Origin: Polytrichum commune
Lineage: Eukaryota > Streptophyta > Polytrichopsida > Polytrichales > Polytrichaceae
DNA length: 64,000 nt
Assembly: GCA_950295325.1 (NCBI GenBank)
Contig: OX485804.1
Coordinates: 6,446,001 to 6,510,000 of the forward strand
Direction: 5' to 3'
Shown here: piece after piece, positions 11,547-22,001 of the stretch
Position numbering within the stretch: position 1 is the first letter of the stretch
Layout of the letters: each line of letters opens with the position of its first letter
Made by a program: the position numbers and the translations under genes
The notes under the pieces: generated by a model
What the model saw: only the letters and a program-made list of their open reading frames with translations
Databases searched by the model: none
Told to the model about the DNA's origin: nothing

Positions 11547-14500
11547 TCAATCAACCATGAGGTCGTCACTACTAGATTCCCTACTTCCAAAGATACTACC
11601 CTCATGGCCGCCCTCATCTGAAGTGGAATCTAAGCTATGGCACTCATTATCCACCTCCGCAGAATGCTCGAAGAAGTCTAAGGCACGGGGGTCATAACGT
11701 GGAGACGGGGAACTAGCTTCGGTAGGAGAAGGTTGTGCCGCTAGTACCATCGCCATATCATGGGCATAGATAGGCAATGTGAATCCCATGGTGGGAGTAC
11801 CCAACACATCCGCTCCAACGCCAAGTCTGAAAAAAAACACGATAAATGTAAGAAAGAGGATGGAAAGTGTAAAAGCTGAATGGACAAAGAAAATAAGCGA
11901 AGAAGGTCATCATACTCACTTACTGCGAGGGCTCTGGCCTCGATCGCTTCAAGGCCGGCGGCCTCTTCTGCGTGCCTTGTGAAGCCTGCGTGGAAGCAAC
12001 AACAATGGATGGAGCCTTCACCGTAGGCTGAACACTCTTAAGTGGCTTAAGGACACGGTTGAAGGTGTCCTCGTCCTCCTCAAGAGCAACGATATGGCGC
12101 CCAAGCTGCCTGCATGCATGGATAGAAGTCCCTGTTGCGGAGGAAAGGTTAGCAAAGGAAAAAAAAAACAAACTTAGAAATTGAAAACTAGGATATGTTG
12201 GCAAGTGAATTAGGACATACCAACGCCTGCATTAATGTCCACCACAACCTGTCCAATGTCCGTAGTGGCCATGATCAAGGAGGACATGAAAGAAATATCT
12301 TTCTCCCGGGGACCACGCCAAGCTTTGGAGCCGTCCATGAGAGGAGTTGCGGTATAATTCATAATCGCATCATCCATGTCGAGCTCAATGCCAAGAGCCT
12401 TGAGCTCATTGGCATCGCGAAGGCGAAATGACGAGTGCCGGGGCCGCTTATCAAGGTCAGATCCAATTGTTTTGGTGGCACGAACAAGTAGTACAACTTG
12501 GAAGAGGTTGGTGGTCTTGTCCTTATGCTTAGCTGAATGTAGGCGAAGACGGTTGACTCCCAGCCACTCCTTGAAGATCGTGAACCCAAAAGCAGCGAAG
12601 TGGTCTTCAATGCTCTCCCTGAAATCACCATTGTCATCTGGATGAAAGAGGAGGAGAGCTCCATCGTCATGCAGGATCTCGTCCGCGAAATCGAAGAGTT
12701 CACCAATAAAATCGGAATCCAATGCATTCCAGGAAGGCACACTATAGGAAGGATCGGAGACATTGGGTACCGGCAGGTTCTCCGGGAGGTCGGCAATGAC
12801 AAGATCAGCCATGCCCACATCTGACCTCGCAACGCCTAGAGCTCTCCGCGGATAGGAGGGTGGAAGAGAAAGAATGAAGTTGGAAACATCCTGAAAATGA
12901 CGACGTTGATGAAGAATAGAGGCATTCAAGATGCATTCTGAAACAACTGGAGGACGCCTAGCAGATGAAAGAACGGGCGGAGGAGGCGGCCTGGAAAGAG
13001 TAGGAACTTGACTAAGAGTTGCAGTGGATGCAACTGCCGCCTCAGGTGAAGCAGGGGGATCATCCTCCACAGTCTTCAGCTTCCTCGCGCGCTTCTTTAG
13101 TGAAGACTCGTCTTGAGTCGCACGCTTCCTCCTCTTGGACTTCTGAGTGTTGGGCTCATCGAGAGTCGCAACAACCTCATCCGCCTCCGGAAGCTGACTC
13201 TCTAGAAGAACAACCTCATCGCTTTGAGAAGGTGGCTCTCCACCGGAGAGCCGAATCTTCAAGGCCGCCTCCTCATCCGGCTGCCACGTCCTCTTACACT
13301 CCAAGTACCAGCAACACTTGCGGAGATGCGGGAGGGAGAAGTTGCGCTTTTGAGCCGGGGAAAAAATGAAGGTGGGCGAAGAGGAATCCGACCATGCATC
13401 CAGAAATGGAGGAAGCTTCTTCAAAGCCTTCTTCTTGAAAAGCTCGTGCTTGATGTACCTTCACAACCAAGGAGTGAGGCCAATAAGCAACTTAGAAAAC
13501 AACTAGTTTGATATAAATGAGAACAAAAGATGGCCCAACTAACTTACCGGAAAATTAAGCGCTTGACAATGTTGTCAGCGCCTTTGACATCCTTCCACCA
13601 CGTCCCCTTTCCATAGATATCTGACCCTGAGAAGTGACCAATGAACGCCTTATCCCAAAGGCAAATTCGCCACTTCTCCAAGTAATCCGGCAACGAATCA
13701 ACTTCCACGTCTCCGTCAAGCCCACCCAATGCACTTAGTATATCCGGTAACTCCTTGACCGCAGCATCCTCTAGCTGTGAAGGAATTCAAGGCGAACATG
13801 AGAATTGGCACAAAATGAAGAATTGAAAGGTAAGCAAAGAAAATAGGATAGACGTACCCCTGCCCAGAACGCTGCTTTATTGAGCCAAGATTTCAAGTTG
13901 TCCTTGCTTGCAGGACTTTTGGGAAACCGGATAGCTTCACGATTGAAACTTCCACTGTTCCACCACTTAAGCCAACGGGCTTTATACTCTGGCTCGACAG
14001 CGGCAGTGGCAATGAGTTGCAATTTCTCCAATGTCATCTCAATCTTTTGAGAATGGTGGGCGCTATAATGCCTAGTAATCTGAAACAAATGCAATCAAAA
14101 TAGAAGGCCAAGTAAATTTTAGAATGTTTACTGAAAAAATGCTGCAAAGAATGCAAGCAATACGAACAGCATAATTCCAAATTGGATGACAAGGAAATTA
14201 CCTCATCTAGGAACTGTTTTCCAAGGGCAGGGTTTGCGATCGACTGTTGTTTGTTGAACTTGTGCCCAAGTTCCTCAGACGTCTTCTTAATTACAGCGTC
14301 CAATACATCACTCAACCCCTTCCCTGACTGCTCATCTAGAGGCACTTCCTCCTTGAAGATTTGGGCCGCCTCATCTACCGCATCGGCTATCTCTTGCTGG
14401 ACATGTATTCTAAATTGTTAGACCATGACTAAAAGTAATGAATGCGAAGTAGGAGCTTGATGAATTTGGAGTGACTTACATTGAAAATGAAGGACACCAT

Positions 14501-15491
14501 AAGATCCTGGGTCAGCGGGTACCAAGGGCTCTTGGGGCCTCTGCTCTTGCACGCTTGGAATTGCTCCTCGGTCAACAATGGCTGGTAGTAGCTAAGATCA
14601 TACGAACCGTATTTTTGGATGCGGTGTAGAGTGTGAACAAGGCTAGTCTTAACGTGCGCAGTCTGGTTAGCCCTGTTGCGGTTGAGATAAATGGCATTAG
14701 ATGAAAATAAAAAAATGAAGGAAAAAATGTTCAAAAAAATAACAAACTTACTTGTTTATGTCGTGCATTGCATTAAGGACGTCTCCACGCCCACCCGTTG
14801 TGTCGAGGATGACACATTCTGGGCAACCATGTTTCTCATACCAAAGTGCATCGTCCTTGTGCTCTGTTTCAATACACTCCTTCCACGCTAGCAAGCAGTG
14901 GTTACCATCATACACAAAGAACATGCATCCACTAAGGCTCATCAAGTCCTTATCCGAGCGCAAAAAAAACTGAAACTTATCATTTTCTGCATTCCATAGC
15001 TCTCCCCATTCACGCTTGTCTTTGGCAGAAATGAATCGATTCTCTCCACTCTCATTTGCAATAGACACATAAAAAGTGGCAGACCCAGCTCGGTATCCAA
15101 ATTGAAATGCTGCCATGAGCTTTGTAACGTCGCTGCGGAGAGTTGGCCGAACCAATGGCATGTGAATCAACCTGCAGAGAGGGATTCTCATAGAGGACTT
15201 TTCGACCGGTTGTATCCTCATGCCCTCAACAACTGAAAAACTATCTTTTTTAAAATTGTGGCGAATCCGATACTCCATTACAAGAACACCCACATCCGAT
15301 TCTGGTGGTGAGCCGGTGAGTGTCATCCCGGGTGTCTGCGGTTCGCCACTACCAGGTGTAAGCCCAGTAGGTTCAGCACATGACAACGGAGACCCTTGCT
15401 CCATATGCTCCTCTACACTAAGGGATGACCCAGCACCAATGCGAACCCCAACATCCAATGACTCTCCATCCGCAACCATCTCAACAATCTC
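11547..15491 (-). CDS. ParB-like / beta-class N6-N4 methylase-like nuclear protein
   Basis: Eight exons with GT-AG introns and continuous phase: 15491-14752 (ATG at 15479), 14672-14480, 14396-14202, 14079-13858, 13774-13548, 13458-12221, 12131-11924, 11826-11547. The product is 1,096 residues. Residues ~96-205 resemble a ParB N-terminal/sulfiredoxin fold, ending in DGNHCLLAW (191-199); the usual Arg of DGNHR is Cys. Basic stretches at 628-650 (KSKRRKR, KKRARKLK) suggest nuclear import. Residues ~739-965 follow the beta-class amino-methyltransferase order: ADLVIADLPEN (739-749) where (D/N/S)PP(Y/F) is expected, FADEILHDDGALLLF, then VDINAGVGTSIHACRQLGR (928-946) matching the SAM-binding FxGxG region and LGR-[HR]-hydrophobic strand. 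DLPE replaces the catalytic motif, so methylation is doubtful while SAM or DNA binding is possible. The C-terminus is acidic/Ser-rich. ParB-methylase fusions are known from phages and bacteria; the seven introns argue for long residence in a plant. A 5' non-coding exon ending at 15577 (donor GAG|GTGAGT) is likely. Confidence 0.85.
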
Positions 15492-15711
15492 CTGAGAATC
15501 AATTACTTACCAACATAAGAACCAATAGAATGAACAATGCCACCCAATATTTACATGATAATACAACCAAACTCACCTCAGCCTCATTGGGAGCTTTCGG
15601 CCATCCACAAAATCCACCTACCTCTAACCTTAGCCTTCTTGTGAGCTTTCAGCTACCCCCAAAATCCACCCGAAATCAGATTATATGCTAGCAAATATGC
15701 CATGTTTCTTT
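15492..15711 (-). promoter_or_regulatory. leader intron and upstream exon of the methylase-like gene
   Basis: On the minus strand TTGATTCTCAG precedes the first coding exon and GCTGAG|GTGAGT at 15577/15576 is a good donor, giving an 85-bp intron. Upstream of the donor the frame stays open but has no ATG before a TGA at 15651, so translation most likely starts at 15479. The sequence upstream of the donor is itself a member of the duplicated repeat family that follows. Confidence 0.45.
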
Positions 15712-16666
15712 CAAATATAATCTGACCTCTAAATCCCCCCCTAGCTATCAATTCGAACCACACTAAGAGCATCTAAACATGACTAAACCCTCACTAACGT
15801 GCACAATCCCCCAACTAATACCTGCCCGAATGAGCATCTGGCCTACCAAAAAGTCCAACAAAAATCAAATTTTGGGTGCACATTTCTGCCCCTAGGGGAC
15901 TGTCGGATCCGACAGTGCCCCTGGGCTTCCATATCATACCTCACAAGCTAAAGCCAGCCACAAATATTCAGGTGCTAACAAACACATTTCAGACCCCTAC
16001 CTCTAACCTTAGCCTCATTGGGAGCTTTCGGCCACCCACATAATCTACCATAATTCACATAATATGCTAGCAAATCTGCCCTGTTTCTCTCCACTATAAT
16101 CTGACCTCTAGTTTGTGCCCCTCCTAGCTATCAAATCGAACCACATTAAGAGCATCCCAAACCCTTAAAGGCCAAACAGATTATAGAGCACCTCTAAATC
16201 CCCCCCTAGCTATCAATTCGAACCACACTAAGAGCATCTAAACATGACTAAACCCTCACTAACGTGCATTAACCCCCAACTAATACCTGTCCAAATGAGC
16301 ATCTGGCCTACCAAAAAGTCCAATAAAAATAAAAAATTCGGGTGCACATTTCTGCCCCAAGGGGACTGTCGGATCCGACAATGCCCCTAGCTCTCACCTC
16401 TAACCTCACAAGGACCATCCAGCCACCCTAAACCTCCACCCCCAGCTCTCACCCTAAACCTCCCGAAAATCAAAAGCGAGGTGCCCATATCTGTCAGTAG
16501 GGGTCTGTCGGATCCGACAGTGCCCCTAGCTCTCACCTCTAACCTCACAAGGACCATCCAGCCACCCTAAACCTCCACCCCCCAGCTCTCACCCTAAACA
16601 TCCCGAAAATAAAAAGCGAGGTGCCCATATCTGCCAATAGGAGTAGGGGTCTGTCGGATCCGACAG
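15712..16666. repeat. 467-bp duplication and first palindrome-bearing repeats
   Basis: The block ending at the palindrome at 15900-15915 is repeated, ending at 16367-16382 (467-bp offset), with shared phrases such as ACCACACTAAGAGCATCTAA and GGCCTACCAAAAAGTCCAA. Two shorter units follow with palindromes at 16505-16520 and 16651-16666. These are longer variants of the 170-bp satellite further right. They lie directly upstream of the methylase-like gene and so probably include its promoter. Confidence 0.75.
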
Positions 16667-16726
16667 TGCCCCTAACGCTCACCTCTAACCTTACTAAGGA
16701 CGATGAAAAAGAAAGCAGAAGAAACG

Positions 16727-16788
16727 CACCTTCACCTTCACCTTCACCTTCACCTTCACCTTCACCTTCACCTTCACCTTCACCTTCT
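16727..16788. repeat. (CACCTT)n hexanucleotide microsatellite
   Basis: About ten CACCTT units, then a CTTCTC-rich tail to about 16830. ORFs on both strands through it (Ser-Pro or Glu-Gly repeats) are consequences of the microsatellite. Confidence 0.9.
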
Positions 16789-16861
16789 CCTTCTCTCCTT
16801 CTCCTTCTCCTTCGTCTTTTTCTTTCTTTAAGGATGCCTAGTGGGTTTGAAGCAAGGGTTA

Positions 16862-16958
16862 TGGGTTCGCCGCTCACATACTTCGCCGCTCCGCTCACAC
16901 AGACTTCGCAGCCTAAAGACGCCGCTCACCCTCGGAGACTAGGAGGCACAAGACTAAG
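16862..16958. repeat. internal copy of right-terminus-like sequence
   Basis: CCGCTCACATAC at 16870-16881 is identical to 26234-26245 in the right terminal repeat, in the same orientation, and is followed by further CCGCTCAC words. A former or alternative element end may be buried here. Confidence 0.5.
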
Positions 16959-17690
16959 GCCATGAGCTATGCGTAGCTCATGGCGTGGTGATTCTAGAAA
17001 GCTGAAGAACACCTCAATCGGAGGTGTGAGCTAGGAGTTATGGCCATTTGAGTGGGGCGCTGTCGCGGGACAGCGCCCTGGTCGAGCATTGCCTGGGAGT
17101 CATTCCCGGGACTGCCAAGGTTCAAACAGGCATAACGTCGTCAATACTTGCATGAATGGGTCAAGTGAGGGTCCATCGGCATCTACGTGAAGCGTAGATG
17201 AAGATGGAGTGGTTGGTTGTTGGAATCAAAAATCATACAAGAAAGTTATGGTGGTCTGAAGCTGTTGGGGGCTTCTAGGCCCAGCAGCTAAAGGAAAATG
17301 TCTACTTGGCCCCAACTCTTGGTAGAGAGACAAGAGGTTGGTTGACGGTGGGGTAGGGGCCCCTCGTAGAGTCCTAGAGGCTTATATGGCTGAGGTGGTG
17401 TGGCCTCACCCACCCGAGGCCGAACGGCACGGCCTCATTGGGCTTTGGCCCATTGTGAGGCCATAGTTGCATAGTATGGTTCGGGTTGTTGTAGTGTTGC
17501 TCCGGCAACGCGATGATCAACATGGGATTGGACTTCCATCGATGGAAGTCCACATTTGGGAATGGGTTACCGATTAAGGGGTGAGTCCCGAAAGCAAAGT
17601 AGGAAGGTTGGTTCCCCTCCTATGAACTAACCGGTCCGGGTAGGAGGAGCTAACCATTAGCTTGGCGGTATGCGAAGGGTTAGTACTCGT
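16959..17690. repeat. hairpin-dense island inside the satellite
   Basis: A 0.7-kb block unlike the satellite on either side, packed with inverted repeats: 16959-16969/16974-16984 (11 bp), 17009-17015/17021-17027 (7 bp), 17055-17064/17069-17078 (10 bp), 17180-17187/17193-17200 (8 bp), 17260-17269/17280-17289 (10 bp, one wobble), GGCCTCA/TGAGGCC at about 17431-17462, a perfect 24-bp palindrome at 17529-17552, and 17648-17653/17657-17662 (6 bp). No ORF of note. It could be a solo LTR, a structured non-coding RNA, or part of a nested element; I cannot decide. Confidence 0.65.
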
Positions 17691-17699
17691 AACCTATGC

Positions 17700-19690
17700 T
17701 AGAAATGCGAATTGGCAAGATTTTTAAGGGGACTAGCAAGGGTTGCGACAATCTAGCCACCCTAGAAAGCCACCAAAAATCAGATAATAACCTTGCATTT
17801 CTGCTCCCAGCTCTCACCTCTAACCTCCCGAAAATAAAAAACGAGGTGCCCATATCTGCCCCTAGGGGTCTATCGGATCCGACAGTGCCCTTAGCTCTAA
17901 CTTCTAACCTCACTAAGGACCATCCAGCCACACTAGGCTGCCACCAAAAATAAGATAATAACCTTATATTTATGCCCCAGCTCTCACCTTGACCCTCACG
18001 AAAATCAAAACCGAGGTGCTCATATCAGTCCCTAGAGGTCTGTCGGATCCGACAGTGCCCCTAACTCTAACTTCTAACCTCACTAAGGACCATCCAGCCA
18101 CACTAGGCTGCCACCAAAAATCAGATAATAACCTTACATTTCTGCCCCAACTCTCACCTTGATCCTCCCGAAAATCAAAACCGAGGTGCTCATGTCTGCC
18201 CCTAGGGGTCTGTCGGATCCGACAGTACCCCTAGCTCTAACTTCTAACCTCACTAAGGACCATCCAACCACACTAGGCTGCCACCAAAAATCAGAGAATA
18301 ACCTCACATTTCTGCCCCCAGCTTTCACCTTGAACCTCCCGAAAATCAAAAGCGAGGTGTCCATATCTGCCCCTAGGGGTTTGTCGGATCCGACAGTGCC
18401 CCTAGCTCTAACTTCTAACCTCACTAAGGACCATCCAGCCACACTAGGCTGCACCAAAAATCAGATAATAACCTTACATTTCTGCCCCAACTCTCACCTT
18501 GAACCTCCCGAAAATCAAAAGCGATATGCCCTTATCTGCCCCTAGGGGTCTGTCGGATCCGACAGTGCCCCTAGCTCTAACTTCTAACCTCACTAAGGAC
18601 CATCCAACCACACTAGGTTGCCACCAAAAATCAGAGAATAACCTCACATTTCTGCCCCCAGCTTTCACCTTGAACCTCCCGAAAATCAAAAGCGAGGTGT
18701 CCATATCTGCCCCTAGGGGTCTGTCGGATCCGACAGTGCCCCTAGCTCTAACTTCTAACCTCACTAAGGACCATCCAGCCACACTAGGCTGCACCAAAAA
18801 TCAGATAATAACCTTACATTTCTGCCCCAACTCTCATCTTGAACCTCCTGAAAATCAAAAGCGAGGTGCCCATATCTGCCCCTAGGGGTCTGTCGGATCC
18901 GACAGTGCCCTTAGGTCTAACTTCTAACTTCACTAAGGACCGTCCACCACCCTAGGAAGCCATCAAAAATTAGATAATAGCCTCGCATTTCTGCCCCAGC
19001 TCTCACCTCTAACCTCCTGAAAATCAAAAGTGAGGTGCCCATATCTGCCCCTAGGGGTCTGTCGGATCCGACAGTGCCCCTAGTTCTAACTTCTAACTTC
19101 ACTAAGGACTATCCAACCACCCTAGGAAGCCATCAAAAATCAGATAATAACCTCGCATTTTTGCCCCTAGCTCTCACCTCTAACCTCCTGAAAATCAAAA
19201 GCGAGGTGCCCATATCTGCCCCTAGGGGTCTGTCAGATCCAACAATGCCCTAGCTCTAACTTCTAACCTCACTAAAGACTATCCAGCCACACTAGGAAAC
19301 CACCAAAAATCAGATAATAACCTTACATTTCTGCCCCCAGCTCTCACCTTGAACCTCCCGAAAATCAAAAGCGAGGTGTCCATATCTGCCCCTAGGGGTC
19401 TGTCGGATCCGACAGTGCCCCTAGCTCAAACTTCTAACCTCACTAAGGACCATCCAACCACCCTAGAAAGCCATCAAAAATCAGATAATAACCTCGCATT
19501 TCTGCCCCTAGCTCTCACCTCTAACCTCCCGAAAATAAAAAGCGAGGTGCGCATATCTGCCCCTAGGGGTCTGTCGGATCCGACAGTGCCCTTAGCTCTA
19601 ACTTCTAACCTCACTAAGGACCATCCACCACCCTAGGAAGCCACCAAAAATCAGATAATAACCTTACATTTCTGCCCCAGCTCTCACCTC
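17700..19690. repeat. ~170-bp satellite with 16-bp palindrome
   Basis: Eleven head-to-tail units with palindrome positions 17870, 18040, 18210, 18381, 18550, 18721, 18890, 19059, 19230, 19400 and 19571 (spacing 169-171 bp). Each has CTGTCGGATCCGACAG or a near copy, flanked by CTAGGGG and CCCCTAG arms that extend the dyad to about 33 bp. 18210-18549 and 18550-18889 are almost identical, a recent 340-bp dimer duplication. ORFs of 60-128 codons on both strands run through several units and repeat with them, so they are not independent genes. The array separates the two divergent genes of the transposon. Confidence 0.93.
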
Positions 19691-20235
19691 TAACCTCACT
19701 AAGGATGCTGAAAATGAAAGCTGAAGAATGAAAGAAACGAAACGAAACGAACGAACGAAGGAACCGAACCGAACCGCACCGCACCGCCCGCTTCAACTTC
19801 CACTTCGAACCTCACTATGACCATCCAGCCACCGAAATTCATATGATCACCTCTCATCTCTGGCCCCTAAGCTATCACATCGAACCACACTAAGAGCATC
19901 CAGCCACCCTACAAAGCCACCAAAATTTCTGCCGCCCCAGCTCTCACCTTGAACCTTACTAAGGATCATCCAGCTCTCACCTCATACCTCACTAAGGAGC
20001 CCTTTGCCAACCCTAAACCAGCCATCTAAAGTCATTTGCGAGGTTCAAATTTCATCCCCCAGGGCTCTCACCTCAAACCTCTCCACGGGGCGACCACTGC
20101 CCTTCCCTCGAGTCACTCCCCCGCTCCAAATCGTGGCTGCAACCCTGCAAGCCTAGTTCAGAGGTCCGTTGTAATGCGGGGAACGATGGTAGGCTACTGC
20201 CGCGGCAGTCTTGTTCCCTTCCACTTGTGACGGTC
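19691..20235. other. satellite edge and simple-sequence patch
   Basis: Degenerate satellite phrases (CCTCACTAAGGA) persist to about 20,000. A GAAACGAAACGAACGAACGAAGG-type simple patch and ACCGAACCGCACC repeats lie at about 19733-19790. No gene is seen. Confidence 0.5.
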
Positions 20236-21655
20236 TCATTGTGATGTCGAGTGCTTCAACGGGCCCACACTTGTTGCCTTCTCTAGCTCACGAATACAAC
20301 CCCTAATTTCTAGTGCATATATGTTAACATCGACTTGAGGTTCATACCTGGGTCTCGCAAATTCTCGATAGATCATGTGATATCTCCACTTGTCTGGTCG
20401 TACCCACTCCAGCTTCCTTGCTAGCAATGTCTTCACCACTGTGAGTCTGGCTTCTCCGTATACGAGACCTTGACCGTGTGCGGTCTGGGGAGAATTCCAA
20501 TGCCTTGACTGTGCTGTTTAAGCTATCATATCGTTGTTTCGGTTGTCTCATCCTAGATGCCCTTAATTGCTTCCTGCTTGAGAAAAATGCCTTCCTCCTC
20601 CTCTTCGCCTTTGGTTTCACTAACTCTATCGGCGAGGACCCTGTCATGTAACTGAACCGGCTTCACAAATTCTACACTTCCCTCCTATGTGAACATCACT
20701 CTATCAATGTATGTGTCTCGCCTGTATTACATCCACACTAATATTCCATCCCATAATCTTTTTCACATAATGTCGATATGTTTTGATTACAGTCAAGTTG
20801 CTATAAACATATAAGGAATCATAAAAATGAACATTAAAATAATGGACACGGATGTCTAATAACATTTATAGAAATAATTCAGAAGTAATCTAAAAATGAA
20901 GAATATCATGTTTTATAAAAATAAAAATGATAGTACAAATGATAATACATAATTCAAACTAAACTAATTAGAAGAAATATTCTGTATAGCCATACCTTGA
21001 CGATACTCTTCCAACTAAACTAACTTATTCTAGCTTCTCCTTAAAGGTTAATGCTCTTCCCTTGCCCATTTCAATCTTCCACTCCAAAAGAAACACTTTA
21101 CTTTAGGGTGTCCCTTATATCCACTAAATGGTTCACGTGGTCTCTGGTGTATTTATAAGTACGTCACTCGGCATCCAGCCTCATGTTTGTTATTAATATA
21201 TCTAATTTGGATTGGCATATGATCATGACTAACTTAAGTAACTGCTCCACTGCATTTTCAATTTTAATTCAAATTGACCCTTACCTTACACACCTTTCTG
21301 GCAAGATGTTCTACGTTTGGGAGGGAAACTTTGTTAATTCCATTTGTCTCGTATCTTTCGTGTTGTGCCTTCTTCCTTCCCATTCTACTTGTCTTCAATG
21401 CCTTAGTGCTACTGAAATACAACTTCCCTCTCTTTTTCCTTCTCTTGATATGATTTTGCATGTCAGGTATCACCCTTCCAGAGCATGTCTACTCCAACAT
21501 TCCCAAAATCCTCCCTTGAACCGAACACATCTTACGGCACTCGAGAGTCCATAACTTATGATTCTAAAACAAAGGAGTTGAGTATCACGAGATCTTATAC
21601 AAGTGTTCGCACGAGGGACAGTCCTATATTTAATGCCCAATTGGGTCTTTGTCAT
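20236..21655 (-). other. possible minus-strand exon pair, unknown
   Basis: Two minus-strand ORFs, around 20342-20647 and 21264-21473, share a pattern: basic run, (F/Y)FSS-x-K-x-L-[KR]-x-SRM, Lys/Gln-rich, RY[DE]. Another frame at 20236-20439 reads LEWVRPDKWRYHMIYREF. They may be eroded duplicate exons of a third element gene, or chance. 20700-21180 is AT-rich without features. The transposase promoter should lie somewhere between here and 22002. Confidence 0.2.
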
Positions 21656-22001
21656 TCGTTCTATTCCTGTCTTGAAACGTCAAGTCTATCTCTAGACCTA
21701 GTTATGATACATGCTTTAAGTCGGCGCCAAATAATCAAATTTAATTGCTTGTCGAGTAGAATGTCTACCATGACTTGCACGCTGTACTTATATATATCGT
21801 GACAGCGTTACCCATCACTTTTAGACCCAAGGGCGGCTGTTTCCATATTGAAAATATTAGTGAAGCTTTCGTTCAGAGTTCATCCATCATGTGGATCATG
21901 TCGTTGTCGTTGGCAGCCCATTTGTAATATATAGATGGCCCACAATGTTTAGAATCCTCTTTCATATTTCCATCTTGCCGCAAGGGCTCATTCCCCTTAT
22001 C

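Noticed and set aside
11547-15491. Bacterial or phage contamination as source of the ParB/methylase-like gene
   Set aside because: Seven phase-keeping GT-AG introns and the location inside a plant-type transposon within a LINE exclude a recent bacterial contaminant.
16545-16965. Ser-Pro and Glu-Gly repeat proteins
   Set aside because: They are translations of the (CACCTT)n microsatellite on the two strands.
18159-18885. Two 128-codon plus-strand ORFs and matching minus-strand ORFs as a gene family
   Set aside because: They are copied with the satellite unit, occur on both strands, and show no domain or splice logic.
15900-19690. CRISPR array
   Set aside because: Repeats are spaced ~170 bp with no unique spacers; the whole unit repeats, and the host is eukaryotic. 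It is a satellite.
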